Part shown: piece after piece, positions 11,543 through 22,175 of the stretch
How the letters are laid out: every line of letters starts with the position of its first letter
Position numbering within the stretch: the first letter of the stretch is position 1
Source: Rhizophagus irregularis
Taxonomy: Eukaryota > Glomeromycota > Glomeromycetes > Glomerales > Glomeraceae
Length of the DNA: 64,000 nt
Direction: 5' to 3'
Assembly: GCF_026210795.1 (NCBI RefSeq)
Contig: NC_089445.1
Coordinates: 1,984,001-2,048,000 of the forward strand
Program-made: the position numbers and the translations under genes
Notes under the pieces: model-generated
What the model saw: only the letters and a program-made list of their open reading frames with translations
What the model was told of the DNA's origin: nothing
Databases searched by the model: none

Positions 11543-12720
11543 TTAGTAATTTATCGTATAACCATTATTTTCTATGATCATGTTAATCCGATCTGACATG
11601 CTATCTGCTAAACTAAAGAAGAGATTTTTATCAATATTATCCCATTCTTGCTGAATTATGCCTTGAAAATCATTAGCACCAAGTGATTTTTTTTTCATAA
11701 CCCAATTATTAACCCTTCTTTCTACATTTTCTTTAAGAATCGCCCATAAATTTTCAATGGGGTTCAAGTTGTGCGAGTTTGCAGGCCAATCAATAACCGG
11801 AATATTATTAATCACAAAAAATTGATGAGTAAGCTTCGCGGTATGCATTGGCAAATTGTCCTGCTGAAAATTCCATCCATAACCAGCATTATAAGCATTA
11901 GGAAGTAGTTGAAATTGAAGGATTTCACGGTATTTAGCAGAATTCATGTTTTCTGTAAATAATGCAACTCCAATTGTGCTGGCAAAATGCACCCAAATAT
12001 GAACCTTATATGGATGTTTTACCATAGGATGTACTGGATGTGGGTTTCCAGCCATGTAAGTCAATTTGAGTATTACGAAATGTCTGAAATGTACTTTCAT
12101 CCGAAAAAATTGTGTGAGTCCAGTCATCTTGGATGTGATTTAGCCCATTCAAGACGAGCTTCAATACGACTTTCTTTAAGAATTGAGAACAGACCATGTC
12201 TACAAACAATATAATTAAGTTTATTTTTAAGAGTACGTTGTACAGTTCGGGTTGATACGTTAAGATCTGGATACAAATTATTCAGCTTTGTTGTCATTAA
12301 AGCTGAAGTTGTTGCATTATCATTTTTAAGAAGACGGCCAAGATATCGACATTTTTTTGGTGTCAGAACAAGAGGACGACCAGGAACGGGTAAGTGTTCA
12401 ACACTTCCTGTTTTTTTTAGACGATTGATAATGTCATTAAGGTTGCTTGCCGAAACCTAGGGGTTTAGGCAAGATGGCGTTTCGCCGAAAAGCGAAATTC
12501 TGCCGAAACTATATTAAAGTTATATTAAAAAACTGGCGAAACTTTGGAGAAAGGCGAAACTGCCGAAACTTATTATAAATGCCGAAACTGCCGAAACTCT
12601 GCCGAAACTATAATAAATCTATAGTAAAATTTTGACGAAACTTATCGTAGGATTTTGAAGAGGTTTAGACAAGCAACCTTAAATGTCATATACTGTAGAC
12701 TTTGGAAAACCAGCCATTTT
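11543..12720 (-). pseudogene. Tc1-like transposase, interrupted and frameshifted
   Basis: Read on the minus strand. An N-terminal helix-turn-helix segment (IIKMAGFPKSTVYDI) is cut at 12682-12689 by a MITE and resumes as INRLKKTGSVEH and GRPLVLTPKKCRYL. It continues to the first catalytic Asp in HTIFSDESTFQTFRN (frame at about 12130), shifts frame at about 12040, and goes on with MVKHPYKVHIW, the second Asp in GWNFQQDNLPMHTAKL and the Glu in NSHNLNPIENLWAILK. This is the DDE order of Tc1 transposases (DDE_3). The stop is at 11543. The two lesions make it non-functional. The domain order and the conserved PIENLWA motif leave little doubt about the family. Confidence 0.9.
12438..12681. mobile_element. 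hAT-type MITE inserted in the Tc1 transposase gene
   Basis: A 244-bp non-coding element. The left end TAAGGTTGCTTGCCGAAACC and the reverse complement of the right end TAAGGTTGCTTGTCTAAACC match at 18 of 20 positions. It is flanked by identical 8-bp direct repeats AATGTCAT (12430-12437 and 12682-12689). An 8-bp duplication is characteristic of hAT elements. The interior repeats the motif GCCGAAACT about eight times in clean or slightly altered form and includes a small palindrome near the left end (CGCCGAAAAGCG). Removing the element plus one 8-bp copy rejoins the host transposase reading frame, which proves insertion rather than shared origin. Confidence 0.9.
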
Positions 12721-12980
12721 AATTATTTCAGAGGGTTTTCGTATATTATTATCCCATATTCTTTCCAAGTCAACCTTTGCATTTCAAATACCGAAGCGCG
12801 CTACGATTTTATTTTGCTGCTGATAAACAATCAGGTGAGAATTTTTCACGCTATATTTATGTTTAAAAAGGGCTGATCAACTTCCATTTTAATTATTATT
12901 TTGGTTGCACAAGACTTGGTGTGACAGCACTCCTTTATGCATAAAAATAAAAATTCCAAATATTTATGTCGTAAACTGTA

Positions 12981-13706
12981 TACTTAATTAATATAATAAA
13001 CTATTTTTCTTTAATAATAAATATAAATTCAGTTATATTATATTTAATTTATAATAAAAGTAATTAAATAATTAGATGATTTAAGTTATTTAAAGGTCAT
13101 TCAGATTTAAAATAGCTAATTAATTTGGTTATTTACCATTACTGTGAGTCTATGATATATTAGTTACAGTATATATATTATATTAATGTATAAGACTAAT
13201 TTTAATCCAGGGTAATTTAACCTAAGTGATTTAACCTACTAGTAAATTTGATATAATTATCATGTGATAAATTTGATTGGACTAACTAATATTTATAGTT
13301 ACATTATTTTAACTATTATTTTTTCATTTTTTTCTTTCCTTTTGTTTTTTTTTCTTTTCATTTTATTTTCCTTCCTTTTTCCATTCCATTTGTTTATTAT
13401 TTTTATCTGCTTTCTTTTTTTTTCTTTAGTATATTTTTTAGGTTTTTAGACTCTTCTGGGGTTTACAATTTCTAATATAGTATTACATTTTAATGTGTTA
13501 AAAAGATACATTCTTTTTTTTTGTTAGTTTGTTTTTTAATTTTGTTTTTTATTAACTATATTTTCTTTTTTTTATACTGTTTTTTTAACTCCTTTTTCTT
13601 CAATATTATGTGACGCATTTGCTTTTAATTTGCTTTTATAAATTTTGGCTGAAATTTATTCTGAAACTTAGCCAAAAGTTATATGTCCAAAATTTCTTAT
13701 TTCGAT
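12981..13706. other. Intergenic, AT-rich with pyrimidine tract
   Basis: No gene recognised. 13300-13620 is a T-rich low-complexity tract that gives a spurious Phe/Leu ORF. The stretch 13080-13190 (GGTTATTTACCATTAC... AGTTACAGTATA) is matched in inverted orientation near 31845-31930, indicating a dispersed repeat family. Confidence 0.5.
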
Positions 13707-13708
13707 TA

Positions 13709-14444
13709 CAGTGCGGCACCTCTATAACCAACCCAATTTTATAGTCATAATGTGACATTTTCAAAAAGATGTTACATTAGCAAAAAATAATATTTTAAAA
13801 TTCTAACCGATAATTTTAATAAAACATATCAAAAGCTTTTAAACTTATCAGATTAAATTAAAAAATAATAAATTTTGCTAGTGTTACATAAGTTTAAAGT
13901 TCAGGTAATTTATTATGATGGGAAAAATTTGAGAATAAGTAATGTTTGTGTAACATAAAAAAAACAATCATTTGATAGTACTTATTCAAATAAATCATTT
14001 TAGCTTACAAACTTACCTATGATTTGTTGAAAAAATTTTGAAAAAAAATTAAAAAAAACTTTGGTAGTTTTTATTTATTACAGATTATATTATGCCTATT
14101 TCTCAAAAAGAAATTACAGGAAAACTTGCTAAAAAAATATAAATCCTATAGAAAAGTTCCTGATGATATACTTAATTAAATTACTTTTAAATAATTATAA
14201 TGAATAATAAATTATATATAAAAAATTATGTATAATTCTAATTAACATTAAGTATTACATTAGCCAATCAAATTTATTTTAAGTTATGTGATTTTGTATT
14301 ATGTTAGCAAAAAAAATTGAGAAAATTTTTTTATTTGCTTAATGTATTTATCTTTTTAAAAGCTATCTAATTTTAAAATTTTATAAAATTCTGACCATTA
14401 GATCACAAGATATAAGGGGTACCTATTATAGAGGTACCGCACTG
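13709..14444. mobile_element. 736-bp non-autonomous TA-flanked DNA element
   Basis: Inverted ends: the left begins CAGTGCGGCACCTCTATAA and the reverse complement of the right begins CAGTGCGGTACCTCTATAA, one mismatch in 19. Both ends abut TA (13707-13708 and 14445-14446). The interior is AT-rich with no transposase frame. The CAG...ACCTCTATAA end type suggests a pogo/Tc1-mariner relative (inference). A smaller element with similar ends lies at 52854-53011. Confidence 0.8.
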
Positions 14445-15396
14445 TAACACATAACTTCCATCACATGACTTTTATCACGTAATCCCATCATAAATATCAT
14501 ATCATATCACATGATTCATAATCTTGTGATTTTTCCTTTTGGTATATCATTTATCCATATCCTTTTAGTATATTATTATATGATTAAGTTTAATATCTAA
14601 GGTTACAATAGATTTACTATAGTAAGGGTAAACTGCATGCTAAATATTTTCAATTAAAGTAAATGAGTTTTAATTTTCTTCATCTATAACAAAAAAAAAA
14701 TAGTTTAATTAAAATTTAATAAATCAAAAATTATATGCAAAAGAAATTACCTTTAAAATTAATATAATTAATATTAAGTTTAGTAAAATCATTCAGTTTG
14801 TTAATAAGAATTCTGTAAAATAAAAGAATAATTATTACTCTAAATAGATTTAAATAATTATATTTAATTAAAATTACCTGAACATTCCAAATCATCATTG
14901 TCTGCATTTTTGGATTCTAGAAGATCTTTAAAATCCAAAAGTTTACTTATATAAACTGCTTAAGGATGTGTTGCATATAAGAGATTATCAGATGATAATG
15001 GTGATTGAACTATTGAAGATGATAACTTTTTACTAATATCATCTGTTTCTTCTAATTGCCTATAAATTACAGAATCCACTTTATTCCAATAAATAGGATC
15101 CCATAAATCATCTATTAATGTAAATAATTCATTTGCATTAGGTCGTTTTAAAGGGCCAGTCTGCATCCTAACATTGATTAATAATATTAAAAATTAATTG
15201 AGGAGTTTTATACTAGTTACATCAGGAAATTTTATAGCGCGAAAAATTGCGTAAGTTTACGATTTTGTAAGTTTATGAAAGTTTATGGCATAATATTTCG
15301 AAAAATTTCAAAATATTACGTAAGTTTACAATTTCGTAAGATTTATGTGATATTACGGTTAAAATATTACGTAAGTTTACAATATCGTAAGATTTA

Positions 15397-15835
15397 CGCA
15401 ATATTACGGTCAAAATATTCTGCAAATTTACGAAACTGTAAACCTGCGTAATATTACGGTTAAAATATTTCGAAAATTTACGAAACTGTAAACCTGCGTA
15501 ATATTACGGTTGAAATATTTCGAAAATTTACGAGACTGTAAACCTGCGTAATATTACGGTTGAAATATTTTGAAAATTTACGAGACTGTAAATCTGCGTA
15601 ATATTACGGTTAAAATATTTCGAAAATTTACGAGACTGTAAACCTGCGTAATATTACGGTTGAAATATTTCGAAAATTTACGAGACTGTAAACCTGCGTA
15701 ATATTACGGTTAAAATATTTCGAAAATTTACGAAACTGTAAACCTGCGTAATATTACGGTTGAAATATTTCGAAAATTTACGAGACTGTAAACCTGCGTA
15801 ATATTCCGTTTCGAAAATTTACGAGATTGTAAATT
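15397..15835. repeat. 50-bp tandem repeat array (left subterminal)
   Basis: About nine units at exact 50-bp spacing. The motif CTGCGTAATATTACGG recurs near 15443, 15493, 15543, 15593, 15643, 15693 and 15743. Each unit contains the palindrome CGTAATATTACG and a block like CGAAAATTTACGAGACTGTA. Units differ by one to three substitutions; the last is truncated. Its position just inside the left TIR suggests protein-binding sites (inference). Confidence 0.9.
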
Positions 15836-16204
15836 GCGTATGCAGTAGAACATATACAAGGGGCATGTGATACTATTGAATAATCAAAAATAATATAAAC
15901 ACCTTTTCTTTTATATAAACACCTTTTTTTTTAAGTTTGGGAAAGCAAATTTATTTTTATTTACGAATTTTTTATTATTTACAATTTTTATGTTAAAAAT
16001 TAAAGTAAATTCTAATTTTTATTATAACTTAATAAAAAAATATACATTTGATACTTGTTCGCTACTATTTTATAAAATAGTACCCAGGCTGTACAGCGTG
16101 GACGTCAGTATCAGTCACAGCCCAAAAAAAACGTGAGTCTCCAGCCGATATTTGGTACGGACTGGGCCTAGCTACTCACTTAATAAATAAAAAAATAAAA
16201 ATAA

Positions 16205-16849
16205 TTATCTTCTACGATACGTAGGTAAGTTTCTCCTTCTCCTACGATCGTCACGCGTATCTAAAATTGATCAAATTTATCAAATTTAAAATGTGAACGT
16301 AAAATAGAATGTAATATTAATTATAAAATTTTATTATAGTATAATTACCCGGCCTCTCCCAAAATCTCGTTCTAAATTTGCGATAATATCTTTGGCCGGT
16401 ACGCGTCACAGCCCAGCCGCCGCCCAGGCCGATCAGGGGTACCATTACGATAAAGGACATAGTTCTAAATATCAAAATCAGTTTGAATATTCGGTAAATA
16501 CATTTAATTTAAATGAATGTAATTTTATTTATTTACTTACATGGTAATCCCGACGAGGTTCCTCCACTTTTGGCTGCACTGTTGCCCGGAAACCCTCGTT
16601 CGAAATATTCTATTTATTCTGATTCAATTAAATGGATTGGTTAATTTGAATTTAAATTCTTTCTTAAAGAAAATTATAGATATTAGTCATATGAACCTAT
16701 TGGCACGGAAATCCCCAAAAATCATGGCGGCTTCTACCATTAATATTATGGTAGGCGCGGTTTCTGTCGCGGCGTATGTCGACAAGTTCGTCCATCATAG
16801 CCCAGTTCCAATGGACGTTATAGGAACGATGACGTGTTTGGCGAGGCAT
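16205..16849 (-). CDS. SANT/trihelix-like DNA-binding protein inside the TIR element
   Basis: Four exons on the minus strand, 16849-16707, 16609-16541, 16464-16349 and 16260-16205, join in phase to 127 residues. Start at ATG 16849 (MPRQTRHRSYNVHW); TAA at 16205-16207. Visible features: the first helix region WNWAMMDELVDIRRDRN, then HDFWGFP across intron 1, then VSGQQCSQKWRNLVG, whose G-x-Q-C-x-x-K-W-x-N-L pattern is the third-helix signature of MYB/SANT-like and trihelix domains. It closes with YYRKFRTRFWERPD and an Arg-rich tail (DDRRRRRNLPTYRRR) that could be a nuclear signal. Intron donors are gtgcca, gtaagt and gtaatt. Phase agreement across three introns argues that the gene was recently functional. 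It probably binds DNA, perhaps the subterminal repeats; PIF/Harbinger elements carry a comparable second gene, but no such transposase is seen here. Confidence 0.68.
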
Positions 16850-16859
16850 TATTAGATTT

Positions 16860-18400
16860 GATTTTATTTTTATAATTTGATTTTGGGATGAGTAAAAATT
16901 TGAAAGAAAGTCGTAAAATGTCACTTTAAATAAAATTTGAACAATACCTCTTTGGTTTGATTTTATTTCTCGTTTCAATTAAAATTTAATTTATTAGACT
17001 TTTCATCATTAAACATATTAATTAAATCTCATGCGGATATGGATTATCTAAATATAAATATCATGATTCTAAATATAGATATAAATCACTTAATTTATTT
17101 TAATTTTTTTTTAAAAAAAAATCTTAGTTTGATTTCAATTAAAAATAATTAAAAATCATGTACATGTTTTGGTTATTTAAATATAAATATCAATATATTA
17201 TATTTAAAAATAAAACAATTTATTATTAGCACATTCTATTGAATTTTTAAAAAAAAATCATCAATATATCATATTTAAAAATAAAACAATTATATTCTGA
17301 TTAAATATTTTGCGTACATTTCTTAAAAAAATCATAAAAAAAATCTTGTACGTCGTACATGCAATTACTAAATATCATCCCCTTGTGATAAATAAAAAAT
17401 TACGCAACACAAATTCAATACAAACTCAACACAAATTTAACAAATTTAACGAAATTTGGCCAAAATTAACAAATTTTTTACCAGAATTATCAACACAAAT
17501 TGAACACAAATTGAACACAAATTTCAGTCACGATTTATTTATGTCACACCCGCTATACGATGTACATGATTTCTGGCCAATCAAAATTAGGCTGATCCTC
17601 GCATGCGATTTAATCATTTAATCATTTAATCATGCACGCGTTTTTGTCTTATTTATTTTTGTTTCTTATTTCTTTATTCTTTTGTTCAATATTTTTAATT
17701 TTTTTGTCTCTTCTTTCTATTATTTCTTTAATTATATACAATATATTTACATATATTTCATAATTTATTGCTTTGCAGGTATAGAAATATTTGTTTATTA
17801 ATACTAATTATTTTCATTTTTTTTTACCTCTTTGTTATTTTGTATCGTAATACTAACAATAATATCCATGTTTCCTTTATTCCTTTTTACTTGTACTTTA
17901 ATACTAACGATACTAACAATACTAACAACATGTTTATTTTTTCCTTTCTCTTTATTTCTTTATTCTTTTGTTCAATTACTTTGCAGGTATAGAAATATTT
18001 ATTTATTAATACTAATTATTTTAATATTAACGCGTTTTTTTTACCTCTTTGTTACTTTATGTCGTAATACTAACAATACTATCTACGTTTCCTTTATTTC
18101 TTTTTACTTGTACTTTAATACTAACGATAATATCCATGTTTCTTTTACTCCTTTTACTGTTTCTTTAACTCTTTTTACCTTAATACTAACAATAATAACA
18201 ATATTTCTTTTATCTTTATATCTAATACTAACGTTACTATAGCTGTTTCTCTTCTTTTTACGTCTAATAATATTGTTACTCTACTCTTTCTCTTTTTTAC
18301 TTTTATGTATTCTGTATATATTAATAAATACTTGTAATTTTTTATGATTATATCTAATAAAACATACATTATATAAACTTATAGTACAGAAAATGAAGTA
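16860..18400. other. Interior of TIR element without recognised gene
   Basis: 17640-18370 is a pyrimidine-rich low-complexity stretch in which AATACTAACAATA and TTTCCTTTATTCCTTTTTAC recur irregularly. Open frames here are Ile/Leu/Phe-rich artefacts of that composition. 17400-17530 has repeats of ACACAAATT. No transposase motif found in any frame read. Confidence 0.5.
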
Positions 18401-18439
18401 TTATTTATCGAAATATTTTGAAATATTACGAAATATTAA

Positions 18440-18836
18440 GTTGTGTAAAATCACAGAATATTACGAATCGTCAAATTATGGAACATTACGCATCATAGAA
18501 TTTCGAAATATTTTAAAAAGTTGCGAAGTATTACGCAGTAAAATTACGGAATATTACGAATCGTAAAATTACGAAGCCTTGCATACAGTAATATTTCGAA
18601 ATATTTTAAAAAGTTACAAAATATTACGCTTACGCAAACTTGCGGCGGGTCTGAAAACTTACGAAATATTATGTAAAATTACGAAATATTGCGAACCGCA
18701 AAATTACGGAATATTACAAATCGTAAAATTACGAAGCTTTGCATATCGTAATATTTCGAAATATTTTAAAAAGTTACGAAATATTACGCTTACGCAAACT
18801 TGCGGCGGGTCTGGAAGCTTACGAAATATTATGATG
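18440..18836. repeat. Right subterminal repeat, 160-bp unit in two copies
   Basis: The block ACGAAGCCTTGCATA...CTTGCGGCGGGTCTG starts at about 18571 and again at 18731 (ACGAAGCTTTGCATA...), a 160-bp period. Within and around it the motif AATATTACG recurs more than ten times, opposite in orientation to the CGTAATATT of the left array. Confidence 0.8.
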
Positions 18837-20112
18837 TGTAAACTTGCGCAACTTTTCGCACTATATAATTTCCTGATGTAGATTTTGGCTTAAGTCCTTG
18901 GCAAATTTAAATAGCTAAGAATCCATCATGAGCAATATTATAATAAAGGGGAAGCCCTGTACAAATTTCATATGCAATAATTCCATATCCATAAATATCA
19001 CTTGCTTATATATATTCTTTTCCTCTTAAAACTTCTGGATCTACATAAGGTAATACTCCATATATTTTTTTATTACTATTTTTATTGAATTTGATATTTG
19101 CTAGTTGACATAGTCCCAAATCAGTAATAAAAGTACAAGTACCTTCAGTATAGCTGGTTAATATGTTTTCACTATGAAAATCATGATGAATTAATCCTTT
19201 GTTATAAATTTCTTTAAGACCAGATGCAATACTACGTAAAATTCACAATTTTGAATACTAATTCGTTGAAATAAAATGATTATTTAAATGTTGCCTTAAA
19301 CTTCTATGTTTTAAATCCATCACCATCATAAAATTATTTGTTTTTAGATCTTTGGTAATACCATAACAATGAATTAAAAAATCCATAAGATTATTATATA
19401 CTAAATTATTTGATTCAACCTTAAAATAAATTATAGTTAGTTTAACATTTATAAAGGCTAATGAAGATTCATAAGAAAAATATCTTACTTCTTTTAAAAA
19501 ATCTGCTGTAATGCCTTGTGAATTATATAAACATTTTAAAGCAACTTCTGTCGTAAATGATGTTCTTTTCCATTGATTAATATTATTATACCAGCACACA
19601 ATAAAACTATCTTTCCAAACTGCTTTAAAAGTAGTTCCAAATCTCCCTTTTGATAAATATTCAACATCTTTAAATTTATCATATTCAATCCACTCTAAAA
19701 TTTGGCAATAATTAATAGCTTTTAACTGTACTTTTTGGATAAACTCATCAACATTATGATTTTCACTTGTCCAATTTGAAATTTTGTTTAAAGCGTTGTG
19801 AATTACATGACTGATAATAAACACTACCAGTTTGAGGCTGTTTACAAAATTTATATAAATCATAATTTATATAATGTTCTTTTAATTTTTTGTCTGTTAT
19901 TAGTTTATCAATTAATAATTTTTGTTTATCAGTCAAGTGTCTATAGCATCTATCAAAATCTTTTATTTGTTCAGGTACATCATCACTTAGTTTAATTTTA
20001 TCTATTTTAATAAATAATTTATTAAACAAAAAAAATAATAAGGAAAAGAAATAAGAATAAAAAAAAATAGTGGTATAACATTATTTTATTTTGCAATAAT
20101 TTCAAGATCGGT

Positions 20113-20570
20113 AACAAAAATTATCATATAGAAACAGGACCCTGCTTACTTCTAATAAAGGTCTCCTCACAAAATTTCAGATTTACTAGTAATTTTTTTT
20201 ACCAACCCTTCTTTGCTAACAACTTGAAATTTTTTAAATGTATTGTAAAATTAATATTACAGTACATTATATACAAACCATGTTAAGATACTCGTTATTG
20301 GTCTTGTAGGGACATAGTACAATAGTTAGTATAACATCAATTGTAATATTAATTTATTCATGTATATTTAATATAAATTATAGCAAATTATTGTAAAATA
20401 TATTGTAAAATTTAATTATGTAACTTTAATTATAAAATACATTTCCTCTCATTGGTATTTAAAAAAAAGAAAAAAAGTGAAACATTAATAAAACGTTTTG
20501 CCAAAAAAAAATCATTTCATCAAAATCTTGCTAAAAGAATTAAATTCAAAAAAAAATATACTGTAGTCCT
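20113..20570. other. Intergenic, dispersed repeat end
   Basis: No gene. The phrase GACCCTGCTTACTTCTAATA near 20148-20167 is matched in reverse orientation near 30950-30975 (TATTAGAAGTAAGCGGGTCC), so this is probably a degraded end of a dispersed element. Confidence 0.45.
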
Positions 20571-20574
20571 GATT

Positions 20575-22175
20575 TCCTTTTCCATGCGCCCAGACCCGTC
20601 TAAAAAAAAAATGTGAAACGTCAATATATGTTTCATTATAATAAATAAACTAAGACGAAAAAAAACTTACTATAACAAAATCTTACACATCCAAAGAGAC
20701 TCGAAGAAATATCTATAAAAAAAGAACTATTAATATCTGTTCGTTAAATTAAAAGAAAATTTTGAAAACTTACAAATTGTTACATCCAGTAGACCAAAAA
20801 GCTGTCTAAAAAAGAAAAAGAAATAAGTAACCATTTTTAAAAGACGGAATAAAGAAATTTAAAAAAAAATAATACTCCACCAAAGTCCCACGTCTAAAGA
20901 GCTGAAGAACCGCCTAAAAGAAGAAAAATTGAAGCATTAGAAAATGTTTTGTTAAATAAACGTTTCATCAAAGAATAATTCAAAAAAATCTCTACCCTAC
21001 CGAATTGTTACATGTCCAAAGACTCAGTCATCTAAAAAAAAGAAAAAATCAAAACATTAGTATATGTTTCGTTGTATATGTTTCGTTGAAATATAGATAC
21101 TTCTGATTTCTTACTGAATCTCACGTGTCTGAAGGGCGAAACGAAGTCAAAATCTAGAAAAAGAAAAATTAGTATCAAAGATGTCATAAAAAATAAATAT
21201 GCAATAAAAAACAAAATCTTTCTTCTGCTAAAACCTCAAAAAAAAGAAGCATTGAAACCTACAAAGAAGAAGGACAACTATTAGTAATTAAGACAAAAAG
21301 ATAAAATAAGAATAGAACACACTCACCTAAAAATTGACAAAACCTAAAAAAGAAACACGAAAGAGCCACCAAAACCTAAAAGTAAAAAGAAATCGAAGTC
21401 TACACCTACAAAAAAAAAAAAGGAAAAAGTTAATAGCAAAGACAAAAAATATAAGAAAAACCAGAAGAAATGACACTTACTACCATTTTCAGGAATGGAG
21501 GATCGGCAAACCCTAAAAGAAGAGAAAACTAAGAAAAATGAACTGTTAATAAAGTTCATTAAAATAAAATAATCAAAGAGAAAAAATTAAGAATTACTAT
21601 GCTGAAATCTCATTTCCAAAAAGACCTTAGAGAAACGCCTAGATGAAGAAAGTAAATGAACTGTTAGAAAATGTTCATTAAAACAAAAACAATTAAGGAA
21701 AAAAATTTAACTAGCTTACTGAAATTTCACGTCCAAAGAGACCAAAAGAACCACCTAAGAAAAAAAACTAAAATGTTAGAAAACGTTTCATTAAAATAGA
21801 TAAGAAAAAAAAATTTCTCACACGTCAAAATAGCCAAAGAACCAAGTCGTCTAAAAAAAGTTAAGAAAATGAGCTATTAGAAATTGTTCATAAAATAAAA
21901 ATAATTAAATAAAAAAAATAATGAAAAACTTGCCAAAATGCCATGTCCAAGTAGACCGTAAGAACCATCTAAAAAAAAAGAAAAAATTGGTAAAATAGAT
22001 AATTAAGATTTAACAAAAAAAATTTTCACACCATATTTTCACGTGTCTAAATACTCGAAGTCTAAAAAAAATTAAGAAAAATAACTATTAGAAATCATTC
22101 GTTAAAATGAAACAATTAAAAAAAAGACAAACATACCAGAAATTTGCACCTAAGGAGGGAAACGCTTAAGATTTC
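20575..22175 (-). repeat. Tandem array of exon-like repeat units
   Basis: About 13 diverged units of roughly 100-125 bp. Read on the minus strand, each unit is a T-rich stretch ending TTTTTTTAG, a 27-38-nt GC-richer block, then GTAAG/GTAGG/GTGTG. Further along comes a TTCTAATA-like phrase before the next T-run. Examples: GTGGTTCTTTTGGTCTCTTT followed by GGACGTGAAATTTCA (about 21722-21757), GCGGTTCTTCAGCTCTTTAG (about 20895-20914), ATGGTTCTTACGGTCTACTT (about 21955-21974). These are the ordinary parts of an intron (donor, branch-like site, pyrimidine tract, acceptor) around micro-exon-sized blocks. It could be a gene of many tiny exons, its pseudogene, or a satellite with accidental splice signals. 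No continuous frame was established. Confidence 0.6.

Larger units (their letters stand above)
11419..12978. mobile_element. Tc1/mariner-type transposon with both inverted ends
   Basis: The ends are inverted repeats of about 29 bp. The left begins CAGTTCACGACATAAATAT and the reverse complement of the right begins CAGTTTACGACATAAATAT, both continuing into GGAATTTT. Each end abuts a TA dinucleotide (11417-11418 and 12979-12980), the expected target duplication for this superfamily. The element contains a minus-strand transposase gene (see separate entry) and a 244-bp MITE inserted in that gene. Without the MITE and its extra target copy the element would be about 1.3 kb, the typical Tc1 size. 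Confidence 0.9.
15220..18878. mobile_element. 3.66-kb TIR element carrying a SANT-like gene
   Basis: Defined by comparing the broken and intact kinase copies: the kinase homology stops at about 15211 and resumes at 18881. The inserted DNA has inverted ends of about 41 bp with four mismatches. The left starts CATCAGGAAATTTTATAGCG (15220) and the reverse complement of the right starts CATCAGGAAATTATATAGTG. TA flanks both ends. The exact target duplication is uncertain because the left flank (ACTAGT) differs from the intact paralogue. Subterminal arrays on both sides are rich in CGTAATATT (left) and its complement AATATTACG (right). The only coherent gene is a four-exon minus-strand SANT-like protein. 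No transposase was recognised, so the element is non-autonomous, relies on a protein in trans, or belongs to a type not recognised by eye. Confidence 0.85.
14611..20112 (-). pseudogene. Split TKL-type protein kinase pseudogene
   Basis: Homologous over its whole length to the intact kinase locus at 33071-34912, including both flanks, but split by a 3.66-kb element (15220-18878). The 3' half lies at 14611-15219 and the 5' half at 18881-20112. N-terminal segments KLSDDVPEQIKDFDR and CNSQRFKQNF, then after a frameshift near 19785 NVDEFIQKVQLKA. The glycine loop has become KGRFGTTF. VALKCLYNSQGI is retained. HRD has become HHD (HHDFHSEN). TAG at 19258-19260 follows FISTN, and TAA at 19006-19008 interrupts EYI/ASDIYGYG. 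Loss of the catalytic-loop Arg, nonsense codons, a frameshift and the insertion make it clearly dead. The 3' part still reads ELFTLIDDLWDPIYWNKVD and SVIYRQLEETDDI. Confidence 0.93.

Noticed and set aside
13264-13449. Phe/Leu-rich 61-codon ORF
   Set aside because: Translation of a T-rich low-complexity tract.
15397-15835. 50-bp array as a possible CRISPR-like array
   Set aside because: Units are contiguous without spacers and lie inside a eukaryotic transposon.
16541-16855. 104-codon plus-strand ORF (MVIPTRFLHFW...)
   Set aside because: It is the antisense shadow of the SANT-like gene, whose minus-strand exons agree in phase and carry motifs.
17768-18369. Overlapping Ile/Leu/Phe ORFs
   Set aside because: Arise from pyrimidine-rich repeats (TACTAACAATA, TTTCCTTT); no protein signal.
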